Notes under the pieces: model-generated
Told to the model about the DNA's origin: nothing
Databases searched by the model: none
Seen by the model: the letters and a program-made list of their open reading frames with translations, nothing else
Part shown: in pieces, positions 24,910-34,145 of the stretch
Layout of the letters: every line of letters starts with the position of its first letter
How positions within the stretch are numbered: the first letter of the stretch is position 1
Program-made: the position numbers and the translations under genes
Source of the DNA: an uncultured Lachnospiraceae bacterium
Lineage (GTDB): Bacteria > Bacillota > Clostridia > Lachnospirales > Lachnospiraceae
Assembly: GCA_947630025.1 (NCBI GenBank)
Contig: CANRFZ010000004.1
Location: 110,738 to 174,737 of the forward strand
Length of the DNA stretch: 64,000 nt
Reading direction: 5' to 3'

Positions 24910-26061
24910 ATGAAATGGACAAATAAAGGCCATGAATATGATGAAATAGCCGCCCATCTTATCGATAAGAAAACGCGGTATTACATATGGGGAGCCGGAA
25001 CATTCGGCATCGCTTTCTGCGAAGAATTCTGCAAGGAATTTTCGTTTACTGCTTTTGTAGACCGCAATATCCGCAAACAGGGGACAGAAGTCTGCGGACT
25101 GCCGGTTCTGTCGCCGTCGGATTTTCAAAAACAGTGGAACGGAGAAATCGTGATCGTATCCACCGGTATGACGCGCTCCGCCTATGAGCAGCTGGAATCT
25201 TTCGGTCTGGTTCGGCACAAAGATTTCTATCATATTGATGAGATTTCATCGATCTATATGCTATACAAATATGGCAAAGTATATCTCAGCGATCTCACCA
25301 TACCGATTACACAATACTGCACTTTGAAATGTAAATACTGTAACTCCTTTATTCCCAAAATCAAAAATCCGATCAATTTTGATATACAACAGATCCGGGA
25401 TGAACTGGAGGCTTATTTCCGCTGGACAGACACGGTAAACATATTGGGACTGGTAGGCGGTGATGCCATGTCTCACCCGCGTTTCAATGAAATCCTGCGC
25501 TGGATCGGTGATACCTACTACCCTGAGAGAGCAAGGCATCTGGAGATATACTCCAACGCCGTCATCACACCGACGCCGCAGACTTTGGAGTTATTCCGAA
25601 AATATAATGTCTTTTATCGCTTTACGGACTACGGCGGCAGCTCCGGAAAACAAAATATAGATCAGATTACTGCAATCTTGCGTGAGAATGGCATTCGCTA
25701 TGATCATGTAAAATTTACCGACTGGTTTGATAGCGGATATCCCCAGACAACCAACGGTATTACGTCCGAAGACGGGCTGCGCAGATTTTTCGATATGTGC
25801 GACCGCAAAAGCTGCCACACCATATATGGCAGTAAACTTCTTTTCTGCGGGCAGTGTATGAGTGCCGATTGGATCGATTACTGCAGACTGGCGGATTCCG
25901 ATTATTTTGATCTGAGTATATATGATGAAACCCGCAAGCGGGAGTTCGTAGAATATAATCTTGGGTTCAATCAAAAAGGGTATATGGAATATTGCAGAAT
26001 GTGTAATGGCAGTTTAAATGTAAACACTCACAAGATCATTCCCGGAGAACAACTCGGGTAA
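24910..26061 (+). CDS. Radical SAM enzyme with N-terminal Rossmann-like domain
   Basis: A 383-aa protein. Residues ~22-115 are the Rossmann-like domain (YYIWGAGTFGIAF). The radical SAM cluster motif CTLKCKYC (Cys137, Cys141, Cys144) follows, with LGLVGGDAM as the GGE-like element. Extra cysteines near the end (CDRKSCHTIYG, LFCGQC, EYCRMCNG) suggest a SPASM-like auxiliary cluster. Radical SAM enzymes in glycan operons carry out epimerisation, dehydration, C-methylation or cross-linking; with FkbM neighbours, modification of a sugar nucleotide or a glycan-attached group is plausible (inference). A GGAGG site lies ahead of the ATG. Confidence 0.85.
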   Translation: MKWTNKGHEYDEIAAHLIDKKTRYYIWGAGTFGIAFCEEFCKEFSFTAFVDRNIRKQGTEVCGLPVLSPSDFQKQWNGEIVIVSTGMTRSAYEQLESFGLVRHKDFYHIDEISSIYMLYKYGKVYLSDLTIPITQYCTLKCKYCNSFIPKIKNPINFDIQQIRDELEAYFRWTDTVNILGLVGGDAMSHPRFNEILRWIGDTYYPERARHLEIYSNAVITPTPQTLELFRKYNVFYRFTDYGGSSGKQNIDQITAILRENGIRYDHVKFTDWFDSGYPQTTNGITSEDGLRRFFDMCDRKSCHTIYGSKLLFCGQCMSADWIDYCRLADSDYFDLSIYDETRKREFVEYNLGFNQKGYMEYCRMCNGSLNVNTHKIIPGEQLG

Positions 26062-26114
26062 GAAACAGGTATAAGTCCATTAGGTGCAGACGCAGCCCGG
26101 AAAGAGAGGTAAAA

Positions 26115-27185
26115 ATGACAGGAGCAGAAAAATTCAACAAAAAGAACCTAATTGCAACAAACTGCAGCACATTGGGGATTTATGGAACCGGTCTGGCCGC
26201 ACGCGAGGCCCTGCACGCCCTGAGAAAAATGAATCTGTATGTCAACTTTCTGATTGATAATACCCCCCCCCTATGTGCTGACATTGACGGAACAAAAATC
26301 GTCGGGCTTGATGCGGTCAATAAGGATAGCTATGTCTTGATTGCCGCCAATCCAAGCTATGACATTCATCTTCGTCTGGAAAATGCCGGCATCAAGAATT
26401 GGGATTACGTTGATCCCGAATGGCTGCGGTTGTATAGCAACGGAATAGACGGTAAACAGATCAGACAGTCTTTGCGGGCAGCCGAATCTCAAATACATAA
26501 AGTATATGATGCGTTGTCGGACGATCTTTCCAAAAAAGTATTGCACTCCGTACTAATCCATCGAATGGAACACCGTCTGGAATTGATAGACGATATTTAT
26601 GACCAAAACCAGTATTTTGACAACGATGTGATTCCTGCGGCAGGGCAAAACTTTGTAGACTGCGGTGCGTTTACAGGAGATACCCTGAAGCGCTATTTGC
26701 AGCATCCTCCTAAAGAATATCAATACTACGCATTTGAGGCGGATGCGGAGAATTATGAAGCCATTGTCACCTATTGCAGACAGAATAGCCTGCAGTATGT
26801 CAAGACATATCATATGGCGTGTTACGATGAAGCAAAACCACTCACCTTTTTACATGACAACAGTGAAATCAAAGTGTCCGGGAAAATAACGGATTCGGAT
26901 ACGCCGGATACGTTTCAGGTGCAGGGTGTCCGGCTTGATGACGTTCTGCGCGGCAACAGAATAGACATGATCACTATGGATATCGAAGGCGCCGAAATCC
27001 GTGCCCTGCGCGGTGCGTCTATGTGTATCAGGGCATACAGACCCAAACTTGCCATCTCGTCATACCATTCGCTTTCGCATCTATGGGAAATACCACTTCT
27101 GATTAAAGAACTGAATCCGGATTATAAACTTTATTTCCGACACCACCAGTGGAATATGCACGATACCGTCTGCTATGCAGTATAG
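26115..27185 (+). CDS. FkbM-type methyltransferase with N-terminal Rossmann-like domain (last gene of right operon)
   Basis: A 356-aa protein. The N-terminal domain has STLGIYGTGLAAREAL near residue 18. The FkbM part has NFVDCGAFTGDTLKRY near 180 and MITMDIEGAEIRALRG near 285, ending HDTVCYAV. The C9 run 26263-26271 encodes Thr-Pro-Pro-Leu at about residues 50-53 and is in frame. The last codons form the left arm of a hairpin with the bases just after the stop. The last plus-strand gene of the right operon, it converges with the epimerase gene at 27201. AGAGAGG precedes the ATG. Confidence 0.85.
   Translation: MTGAEKFNKKNLIATNCSTLGIYGTGLAAREALHALRKMNLYVNFLIDNTPPLCADIDGTKIVGLDAVNKDSYVLIAANPSYDIHLRLENAGIKNWDYVDPEWLRLYSNGIDGKQIRQSLRAAESQIHKVYDALSDDLSKKVLHSVLIHRMEHRLELIDDIYDQNQYFDNDVIPAAGQNFVDCGAFTGDTLKRYLQHPPKEYQYYAFEADAENYEAIVTYCRQNSLQYVKTYHMACYDEAKPLTFLHDNSEIKVSGKITDSDTPDTFQVQGVRLDDVLRGNRIDMITMDIEGAEIRALRGASMCIRAYRPKLAISSYHSLSHLWEIPLLIKELNPDYKLYFRHHQWNMHDTVCYAV
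26263..26271. repeat. Poly-C tract (C9) in fkbM-like gene, ON frame
   Basis: Nine C on the coding strand (ACC CCC CCC CTA) in the N-terminal domain. It is the only tract of the set that reads C rather than G on its coding strand. A one-base change would truncate the protein before the methyltransferase part. Confidence 0.88.
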
Positions 27186-27192
27186 CAGACGG
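27166..27192. terminator. Hairpin at convergent gene ends
   Basis: CCGTCTGCTAT and ATAGCAGACGG form a perfect 11-bp stem with a 5-base loop, spanning the fkbM stop and the gap before the end of the minus-strand epimerase. No clean T run follows on either strand, so it may be a bidirectional terminator helped by other factors or a processing site. Confidence 0.6.
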
Positions 27193-27200
27193 CATCCTAT

Positions 27201-28073
27201 TCAAATCAACTTTTCGGCGTCGATGTTATCGATATGATTTCTATAATAAGCGCCCAATACTTCAATCGATTTCCGGAAGCCGGTAAACTTGATATTACCA
27301 ACTTCCCGCAGCAGCCGTTCATTGTTCCCGGTATACTCCGGTTTCCAGCCCGGCTCTCCGACTACGATATCGCAAGGAATATCCAAGATCTCTCTGACCA
27401 TAAGCGCCAATGTATACAGGTCTATTTTTTCACCCCTGCATACGTTGTAGTGCTTATGCTTCGGTGTATGACCGATAAACCAGTCCATAATGCAGCAGAG
27501 GTCGTCTATCCAAAGATAATCAAAATATACATTTTTTTGTATCGTAATATCCTTCCCCTTTAGGGCACGGCAGATCGCATTGGAGATAAAGCGGCGCTCC
27601 CACTCCTCATATTTGCCATAGACGCCGAACAACCGGAGATCATAAATATGATCAGTGTTTTCGCAGGCACGGGACATGACATATTTGGAAAAACCGTAAG
27701 CGTCTTTCGGCACATGAGTACCGAAGTAGTCTTCACGCATAGCAGGAATATAATGCTGCATATCATACTCGGCTCCGGAGCCGAAGTAGTACATTCTGCC
27801 GTAATATTTCCTGCAGCGTTCCAGATTGAAAAACATACGCAGATTGCCGTCAAGCGCTTGGTCAGAAGTTGGAGTGTGATTGCGGAAACTGTTTGTAGTT
27901 GCTGCATGAATGATGACATCGAAAGCGTGGCTTCGCAGATAGTTTTCCACCGCTTCTGTATCTAATAAATCCAGCTCGCCGCGCTGCGGGGCCAGTATGG
28001 TATATTTATTCTGCAGCTGCTCGGCCAGATTGCGCCCGATAAAGCCATGTGAACCTGTGATCAGAATTTTCAA
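27201..28073 (-). CDS. NAD-dependent epimerase/dehydratase
   Basis: About 290 aa, an extended SDR: LITGSHGFIGRN at the N-terminus and the YxxxK pair in DAYGFSKYVMSRA. It parallels the left-operon protein at 11199-12095 through its whole length, including NLRLFG-x-F/YGKYE-W and YFDYLWIDD. TTG 28073 is taken as the start: AAAGGAA lies 9 bases upstream and the longer frame has no ATG. A good promoter (28148-28176) sits upstream, so this paralogue has its own fixed promoter while the other depends on the invertible one. The likely role is epimerisation or reduction of a nucleotide sugar. It is the most downstream gene of the long minus-strand cluster. Confidence 0.85.
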   Translation of the reverse strand: MKILITGSHGFIGRNLAEQLQNKYTILAPQRGELDLLDTEAVENYLRSHAFDVIIHAATTNSFRNHTPTSDQALDGNLRMFFNLERCRKYYGRMYYFGSGAEYDMQHYIPAMREDYFGTHVPKDAYGFSKYVMSRACENTDHIYDLRLFGVYGKYEEWERRFISNAICRALKGKDITIQKNVYFDYLWIDDLCCIMDWFIGHTPKHKHYNVCRGEKIDLYTLALMVREILDIPCDIVVGEPGWKPEYTGNNERLLREVGNIKFTGFRKSIEVLGAYYRNHIDNIDAEKLI

Positions 28074-28147
28074 TTTCGCGTATTCCTTTCCAATATGCAG
28101 TATGTTAAACAAATTGACCGGTGGGTGGATTGATTACATCTGGGTCT

Positions 28148-28176
28148 ATTATACTATATCGGGCTTCTTAAAACAA
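28148..28176 (-). promoter_or_regulatory. Sigma-A promoter for the epimerase gene
   Basis: On the minus strand: TTGTTT (28176-28171), 17-base spacer, TATAAT (28153-28148). The predicted start is near 28141, about 70 bases before the TTG start at 28073. Confidence 0.7.
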
Positions 28177-28307
28177 TTGGCATCTTAACAGAGCATTTCT
28201 CTCCCTTTTCTCCGGATTTTCAAAAAATATTTTCCGCAGACACTGCGCCTCAATAGTACCTATATTACATTAGCAGAATTGCGGCACCTTCAGATAGGGT
28301 AATGTAT

Positions 28308-28535
28308 TTAAAAAGGCACCCATTCATTATTTCTTTTGCAAATAACATTTTCCCTTGAAAATGATCTTCTGTTATTTCCGCTTTTTTCAAATTGACAATT
28401 ACATACGTCTAAAGTAGTATATACCCATTCGCGTATATAATTTCTCTGTTTTACATCAGCAATTACAGTAGCAAGAGTTTCAAAATCAACCGGAGCTTGC
28501 TACCACTCTTCTTTAACATTTGAACGGAAAGACAT
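28308..28535 (-). pseudogene. Unrecognised short gene remnant interrupted by an in-frame TAG
   Basis: From ATG 28535 the frame reads MSFRSNVKEEW, then TAG (28502-28500), then about 63 further codons starting QAPVDFETLATVIADVKQRN to a TAA at 28308. The stretch after the stop is long and codon-like for such AT-rich sequence. There is no ribosome-binding site before the ATG and no ATG after the TAG. I do not recognise the product. It could equally be a chance open frame. Confidence 0.35.
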
Positions 28536-28597
28536 CTCTAAAATAGAAAAATAAAGAAATAGCAGAACGACAAGAACGATATTAGAAAGACGCGGCG

Positions 28598-29128
28598 CTA
28601 TATTCCAGCGCCATATAATTTCGCAATAATTTGACTCCATTCGCCACGCTGCCGCAGCAAATACGATACAATATCCCGCACCGCGCCGCTGCCGCCCCGG
28701 TACGCAGATACATAGTCGGCAATCTCCCGGATCTCCTCACAGGCGTCCTGCGGGCATCCAACAAATCCGCATAACCGCATAGCCTGCAGATCATTCAAAT
28801 CGTCTCCCAAATAGCCGACATCTTCTGCTTTCAACGCATTTTCACACATAAACTCTTTTAAGTAAGCGGCTTTGTCCTTAATATTCTGCACGAGGAGATC
28901 GACTTTCATTTCTGCCATCCGCCGCGTAGTAGCCTGACACTCCCGTCCGGTCAGCACTATCGTCTTAATGCCTGCTCGTTTTGCGGCAAAAAAGCCGACG
29001 GCATCTTTTGTGCAGAACTTCTTTAATTCATTACCATGATCGTCATAATATATCCCGGCATCTGTCATAGTGCCGTCAACGTCAATAATTAAATATTTGA
29101 TTTTTTTTACGTTAATTTCTGCTTTCAT
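28598..29128 (-). CDS. KdsC/YrbI-type HAD phosphatase
   Basis: A 176-aa HAD phosphatase: YLIIDVDGTMTDAGIYY with the nucleophile Asp pair, VLTGRE, and GDDLNDLQAM. The length fits KdsC-type 8-phosphate phosphatases, which act on Kdo-, KDN- or nonulosonate phosphates. ATG 29128 was chosen for the strong GGAGG just upstream, rather than the longer open frame that overlaps the preceding gene. It is a stand-alone counterpart of the phosphatase half of the fusion at 13862-14932, so the locus holds two such activities. A partner synthase could be either NeuB-like protein (inference). Confidence 0.88.
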   Translation of the reverse strand: MKAEINVKKIKYLIIDVDGTMTDAGIYYDDHGNELKKFCTKDAVGFFAAKRAGIKTIVLTGRECQATTRRMAEMKVDLLVQNIKDKAAYLKEFMCENALKAEDVGYLGDDLNDLQAMRLCGFVGCPQDACEEIREIADYVSAYRGGSGAVRDIVSYLLRQRGEWSQIIAKLYGAGI

Positions 29129-29159
29129 GAGATACCTCCTGTCAGCAAATTTTCCTCTG

Positions 29160-30108
29160 TCATGCGGAAGTTTCCTCACAGACAATCAACTCGGATTTTC
29201 CGTACATCGCTGCAAACCATGTAAAACAACTGGTATACGAACCTAAAATAGTTTTGCATCTGGACAGACAAATCAAGTCAACTATTGCGCTTCCCATCCC
29301 TTCTGTAAAATCACGTCCCCAGTCTTTTCCCTGTTGTATAATAATTTTTCCTTTATATCGATCCATGATATTTTTTTCTGTTACTTTGTCATCTGTTGCC
29401 AAGAAAAAAGTAGTAAATTGATTACTCTTTATTTGGCTCTCAATGTTTTGATAAAATGCGATGTCTGTACTGTGGGCAATCGCAATATCATGATCTGTAC
29501 GCCTTATGTGAACACCGCACACGTTTATATCTTTCACTAAGATATCAGCTTTTTTGACATATTTATCATTAAAAACAATCGCAGAATAATCTATCCCCAA
29601 TCTTTCCTCCCCTATAACAATACCACTATAAGCATGGACAAATAACGGCTTCTTCTTTATTGTCTTTAGATAATCTGATACGCGCTTCCACACATTTTCC
29701 AAAAAAACATAGCGTTCCGCTTGACTCATGCCCATATTATCATAATCAATATATGTACTCCTTGATTTTAAAAATTGGGCATATCTTTGAAAAAGCCACC
29801 TTTTAAATCGTTTACGCAACTCCAAAATAATATGATAAAATTGTTTGTTTTTTATATATTCAGGTATGCTATGTAAATCTGTCATGTCAACGTCAATCAC
29901 TTTCAGCGGTACATCGCTGAACTGCTCTTTAGAAAACGCTTCTGCATAACTGATGTTACATGCACGGACTTGCGTCCACAAGATTATAAGTTTCTCCGGA
30001 GAGTGCCCCCCCCCTCATCCGTTTTTCGTTATATTGTTTTAACAGGGCATATGCCTGTGCCAAAGTAATGCAGCGACTGGCGAATCCAGTATAAGGCCAT
30101 ATTATCAT
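29160..30108 (-). CDS. Fucosyltransferase-superfamily glycosyltransferase, phase-variable, out of frame in this copy
   Basis: Translation from ATG 30108 (GGAGG upstream) gives MIIWPYTGFASRCITLAQAY and ends out of frame at 29956, after a run of nine G on the coding strand (30006-30014). The adjacent frame continues from that run to 29160 and carries GVHIRRTDH and the C-terminal MGSAIVDLICLSRC...GSYTSCFTWFA. Together they give a 315-aa protein of the fucosyltransferase-like GT-B superfamily (HxRRTD motif), probably using a GDP-sugar. A close relative at 60556-61489 has the same structure and a tract at the same position. With eight G the gene would be ON. Confidence 0.82.
30006..30014. repeat. 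Poly-C tract (C9), glycosyltransferase OFF
   Basis: Nine C, read as G9 after ATG A on the coding strand. With G9 the protein ends shortly after the run. G8 or G11 joins the two frames into a 315-aa glycosyltransferase. Confidence 0.9.
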
Positions 30109-30139
30109 AGATAAAATCCTCCATAAATTTTCCAAATAA

Positions 30140-31186
30140 CTATTCTATAATACCATCATAAATCAAATATGTATATTCATATTTTTGCCGATTCAACAAA
30201 TAGGCCAACTCACCTGCTCCTCCCTTTGTTCTAATCAACGAATCACATTTTGATAATAGTATAATTTCCATCGCATACTCAGTAATTCTCTCTCTAATAC
30301 TCTGTTGTGCTATTTCCTCACACCTTTCATCTGCATCCATAATTGGATTCCCACTCATATCAAAAAAATGGGGCAACGTTCTATCAGGGACATACAGACA
30401 TCTCTCCCCAAACTCTCTTTTGATTTTCTCCATATAATATCTGTCATCGCATGACACAAACACACGGTCACAATGGAACTTTTGCATATATTCATAGAGT
30501 AAACTAATAAAATCACTGACGGATATACCTTTGGGATGGCCGGCATAAGATGAGTCACCACCAACCTGTCCCCAATATAAACCAGCACGCACCGATGCCC
30601 CTAATACTTTCTTATCTTTTGCACTCTGAAATATGTCCGCATACATTTTCTCTGCATTGCTGCGTATTTTCAAATTAAACCTTATATATTTTTCTGCCAG
30701 CCTGAAATATTCAATATATCTCTCATCAGTTGCATTTCCAATAGCGCCAAATGAAAGACTGCCATACGGTTGCCCTCTTAAAGGCCCCAAGACAACATGA
30801 CTGCTTCTATATACTTCGTCCAGAGTATATGGGGGAACCGGTTGTTCAAAATAATATTCCCAAGCATTCTCCTCTCCGCGTTTTTCCTGATCCTGCAGGC
30901 CTTGCAAATAATAATTCTTGTAATCGACTATTGGTATCCAGCCTCGAGCAATCGCATATTTAATATTATTAAGTACCATAGTACAGGTTGAACCCAATCC
31001 CCACGCCTGCGTCGAGTCCGTACGAATCACATAAAAAGTCTTGTCCTTATTCAGATCCCCAAAACTCACTCTTTTCATATCGTGGCGATTATAATGTTCC
31101 GTTCTGATGTTTTGATATTTTTGGTTAAAATCTTCTCTTATCTGCTCAGGTATTACACCCCTGTATATTTTTAATAATAAGTTCAT
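30140..31186 (-). CDS. Predicted glycosyltransferase (fucosyltransferase-like, uncharacterised)
   Basis: A 348-aa protein with FYVIRTDSTQAWGLGSTCTMVLNNIKYAIARGWIPIVD at about residues 50-87, similar to the opening beta-alpha-beta unit of fucosyltransferase-superfamily enzymes (G-x-G-S, then an ALAY-like helix and a WxPIVDY strand). A later VLGASVRAGLYW may stand for the HxRR motif, and the C-terminal IILLSKCDSLIRTKGGAGELAYLL resembles the LSxCD...SG helix of that fold. Assignment as a glycosyltransferase rests on these patterns and the position between a flippase and another fucosyltransferase-like gene. Its ATG overlaps the flippase stop. Confidence 0.6.
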   Translation of the reverse strand: MNLLLKIYRGVIPEQIREDFNQKYQNIRTEHYNRHDMKRVSFGDLNKDKTFYVIRTDSTQAWGLGSTCTMVLNNIKYAIARGWIPIVDYKNYYLQGLQDQEKRGEENAWEYYFEQPVPPYTLDEVYRSSHVVLGPLRGQPYGSLSFGAIGNATDERYIEYFRLAEKYIRFNLKIRSNAEKMYADIFQSAKDKKVLGASVRAGLYWGQVGGDSSYAGHPKGISVSDFISLLYEYMQKFHCDRVFVSCDDRYYMEKIKREFGERCLYVPDRTLPHFFDMSGNPIMDADERCEEIAQQSIRERITEYAMEIILLSKCDSLIRTKGGAGELAYLLNRQKYEYTYLIYDGIIE

Positions 31187-32973
31187 TAAAATTCTCCTAT
31201 CCGATATATCTCAGATTTTTCTTTTTTTGTCGCACTGCCATGCCCGATTTCGTATATTATGTCGCAGTTCTTTACTGTTGTCAGCCTATGCGCCACCACA
31301 ATCAGAGTCTTTACTTTTTGAAGTCTTTCTATAGACTCCACAAATGCTTTTTCAGTCTCATTATCAAGTGCTGATGTAGCTTCGTCCAGCACTAATATCT
31401 CCGGATCCGGATACAATGCCCTTGCAATTGCCAATCTTTGCCTTTGTCCGCCTGAAAACCGCACGCCAGCCTCTCCAATCTTTGTCTCCAGACCATAAGG
31501 CAGGCTTTCCACAAACTCTTTTAACTGCGCCTGTTCCAGAGAATCCCACACTTTCTCGTCATCGATATATTTCGCTTCAATGCCAAACGCTACATTATTC
31601 CGAATCGTATCGTTAATCAGGTACGACGTCTGTGGCACATATCCAAGCAGATTGCTCCAACCTCTCCCCAATTCCCGAATATCCCTGCCATCCAGAGTGA
31701 CATTCCCCTCCTGTGGCTGCAGCAGCCCAAGGATAATATCTGCCAGTGTCGTCTTGCCGGCTCCGGACGCACCAATAAAAGCGACTGACATTCCCTTTTT
31801 AATCTTCATGCTGAGTCCGTCTATCACCTTATTTTCCGCATTCGGATACTGCCATGAGATATGATTAATGGAAATTTCATTTTCAAATTTAGCTTTTATT
31901 TCGTTATCGTCATCCTCCTCTTGACGCATACCGTTTCCTCTAACATCTTTCATATGCTCATATGTGGCATTTACCATAGGAACAGAATAAACCACATTGT
32001 TAATGCTGCTGGATATCTTACCGAGCGACGGAAGCACTCTGAATGCCGCTATCGCAAATGCTGCGAGCTGCGGCACCATCGACTGCAGATCCGCCGAAAA
32101 GACATTCCCTAGGCAGAGTGTAATCAGAAATCCGGATACAAACAACGCCTCGATCATATAGGCCGGACTTGCCAAGGCTATGGCGAATTTACCGTTCAGT
32201 CTGCTCTGTCTTTCGTTTGCTTCTTCATACTTTCTTACAAAGAAACGTCTTCGACCTAATATTTTTATCTCTTTGATTCCCTGAAACAATTCCAAAGAAT
32301 ACTTATGCAGTTGTTCCCCATTGATACGCTGCTTCTGTCCCCACTCTCTGCACAGATTTCTGAAAACCTTCAGCACCAGCAGAAGACAGAGCGCTGCTAT
32401 GGCAAGTACCACCAATGCAAATTTATAGTTGACACACAAAATAAAAATAACGATCAAAAAGACTGTAATACAGTCTGTCAACAGACTGAAACCATTCGTG
32501 AGCACGTTGATCACACCACTCACATCCGTTCCTATATCTCGAAGACACTCACTTGACGAATACCCCAAAAAGAAAACATATTCCCGCTGCGTATATGCTT
32601 TTAAAATCTGGGTCGCGAGTTCCCTGCCTATTTTGTTGGAATAGGTGGTTTTGACATAAGCCAGAAGGCACATATACAGATTTTTAACGACATAGATCAA
32701 GATAGTAACTATACAGATCGCAGTAACCAGTTTTGAAATGGTATCCAGCGACAGAGCTTCCGCGACAAGCGACACATATTTATTGCGAAGCAGCTGCTCT
32801 GGTTGTATCATCACCTGCACCAGCGGCAATACAACCGAGACGCCAAGCGTCTCGAAAATGCCGCCTACGATCGTCATCGCAAAAACCAAAATGGCATACC
32901 GCTTCTGCTGACCAGTCATAATTAAGTTCAGCTTTTTTAGAATATCAGTAGTACTCTTTAAATCATTGATCAT
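31186..32973 (-). CDS. ABC transporter, permease fused to ATPase (lipid-linked glycan flippase, PglK/MsbA type)
   Basis: A 595-aa half-transporter: about six membrane segments in residues 20-310, then an ATPase with Walker A GASGAGKTT, signature FSGGQRQRLAIARAL, Walker B EILVLDEATSALD and the H-loop VVAHRL. Such single-chain exporters flip lipid-linked oligosaccharides (PglK) or lipids (MsbA), acting as homodimers in the cytoplasmic membrane. Being the only ABC exporter in a glycan locus, it is the likely flippase for the lipid-linked precursor (inference). No Wzx or Wzy gene was recognised with confidence in the window. Confidence 0.88.
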   Translation of the reverse strand: MINDLKSTTDILKKLNLIMTGQQKRYAILVFAMTIVGGIFETLGVSVVLPLVQVMIQPEQLLRNKYVSLVAEALSLDTISKLVTAICIVTILIYVVKNLYMCLLAYVKTTYSNKIGRELATQILKAYTQREYVFFLGYSSSECLRDIGTDVSGVINVLTNGFSLLTDCITVFLIVIFILCVNYKFALVVLAIAALCLLLVLKVFRNLCREWGQKQRINGEQLHKYSLELFQGIKEIKILGRRRFFVRKYEEANERQSRLNGKFAIALASPAYMIEALFVSGFLITLCLGNVFSADLQSMVPQLAAFAIAAFRVLPSLGKISSSINNVVYSVPMVNATYEHMKDVRGNGMRQEEDDDNEIKAKFENEISINHISWQYPNAENKVIDGLSMKIKKGMSVAFIGASGAGKTTLADIILGLLQPQEGNVTLDGRDIRELGRGWSNLLGYVPQTSYLINDTIRNNVAFGIEAKYIDDEKVWDSLEQAQLKEFVESLPYGLETKIGEAGVRFSGGQRQRLAIARALYPDPEILVLDEATSALDNETEKAFVESIERLQKVKTLIVVAHRLTTVKNCDIIYEIGHGSATKKEKSEIYRIGEF

Positions 32974-33034
32974 TTTACCACCTGCACTTTCCTATTATAG
33001 AAAGCAATCACAATAACTGCCAAATAGCCGAATC

Positions 33035-34133
33035 TTATTCAGTCCCGCACACGAACCGGCGTTTCACTTTTTCATAGAGGAACCTATACAATATATAATA
33101 ACTATAACATACAATACACGTGCAGCCAAATATAAGAATAAATCTAACGCTTCCATGCGTACTCACACCGGCAAAAAGCGAGCCAAACCATCCCGTGATT
33201 TTTCCATGAATACAGTATACGGCGAAACTTCCCTCGGCCAGAAATTTGATGATCTTTTCCAAAGAACCTTTTATGGGAATCGGATTCTGCAGAGAACCCA
33301 TCAAACACAATGTCATAATAATCTCCCAGTTATATGCCCCCATATTAAATACGTACAGAATCATCAGCAGATATATGATATATATAAATTCTCTTTTCTC
33401 TTTGATGGCATAATATACCGTCACGCCGAACAAAAAACAATAGAGCTCCGCTATCGGCGTATTCTCACAGAACCATCCTATCTGACTTGCCTCGCTCTGA
33501 TAAAAATTATTAAGGAACTGCTCTAATGCTGAACGAAACAAAGGCGTAAATCCGAGCATAATAGTGAGTACTGCTGCCGATTTAACAAAATTATTAATGA
33601 ATTTGTGTAGCAAAGGAGCTAATAGATAAAAAAACATAAAGGAACTCATTGTCCACCATGCATTTCTGTTGTTCCACAAATACCAGTCATCTGACGGGAG
33701 AAAAAGATTGGTAAACGTAAAGTAACGTAAATACCGGATTCCATAGGGTGCATTATAAGCTCCGACCGCTTCGACGATCCCCCCCCCACCCGGACACAAA
33801 CACGGATTCAATCACTCCAACAAACCAATACAAGACAAGCGCCGTCCAGTACTCAGGGACAATCCGCATAACTCTCTTTTTATAAAATGCACCGACGGAT
33901 ATACCGCTACTCAGCGACTGAAAGATCAAAAAACCGCTTAACACAAAAAACAACTGCACTCCATACTGGCCGGCCTCAACATATTGCGTCCAGCCTGCAT
34001 TTATCCCCGTATGTATGGAAACTACCATAAAGCACGCAACGATACGCAAAATGGACAGATTTATGTTGAATTGTGAATCAGACCCTTTTTCTCCAGTATG
34101 CATCGCATTTTCCTCTTTGATGTTTTCTTTCAT
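33035..34133 (-). CDS. Acyltransferase family 3 (O-acetyltransferase), phase-variable, out of frame in this copy
   Basis: Two overlapping frames encode the halves of one integral-membrane acyltransferase. The first part (from ATG 34133, or ATG 34103 behind AGAGGAAA) has the family start LSILRIVACFMVVSIHTG and runs ...LFFVLSGFLIF...KKRVMRIVPEYW. It goes out of frame at a run of nine G on the coding strand. The other frame continues IVEAVGAYNAPYGIRYLRYFTFTNLFLP and six or more membrane segments to 33035. Losing one base gives a 365-aa protein of usual family length. These enzymes O-acetylate surface polysaccharides. In this copy the gene is OFF. Confidence 0.85.
33779..33787. repeat. Poly-C tract (C9), acyltransferase OFF
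   Basis: Nine C read as TGG GGG GGG G on the coding strand. G8 (or G11) restores the frame into IVEAVGAYN and a 365-aa acyltransferase; G9 truncates shortly after the run. Confidence 0.9.
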
Positions 34134-34145
34134 CAGCGCAATCCA

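Larger units (their letters stand above)
28113..28597. other. 485-base gap without an intact gene
   Basis: AT-rich stretch between the KdsC gene and the epimerase. It holds the epimerase promoter (28148-28176) and a broken reading frame (28308-28535). A short minus-strand stretch near 28275-28310 could encode KYITLSEGAAIL, faintly like an excisionase helix-turn-helix. Nothing else was recognised; it may be a decayed insertion. Confidence 0.5.

Noticed and set aside
28500..28502. In-frame TAG read as a possible pyrrolysine codon
   Set aside because: There is no pyl gene or known Pyl-containing family here, and the frame lacks a ribosome-binding site. A broken gene or chance is simpler.
34120..34129. 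ATGTTTTCTT resembling an arm of the recombination sites
   Set aside because: Only ten bases match, with no partner arm or spacer next to it. Likely chance in AT-rich sequence.
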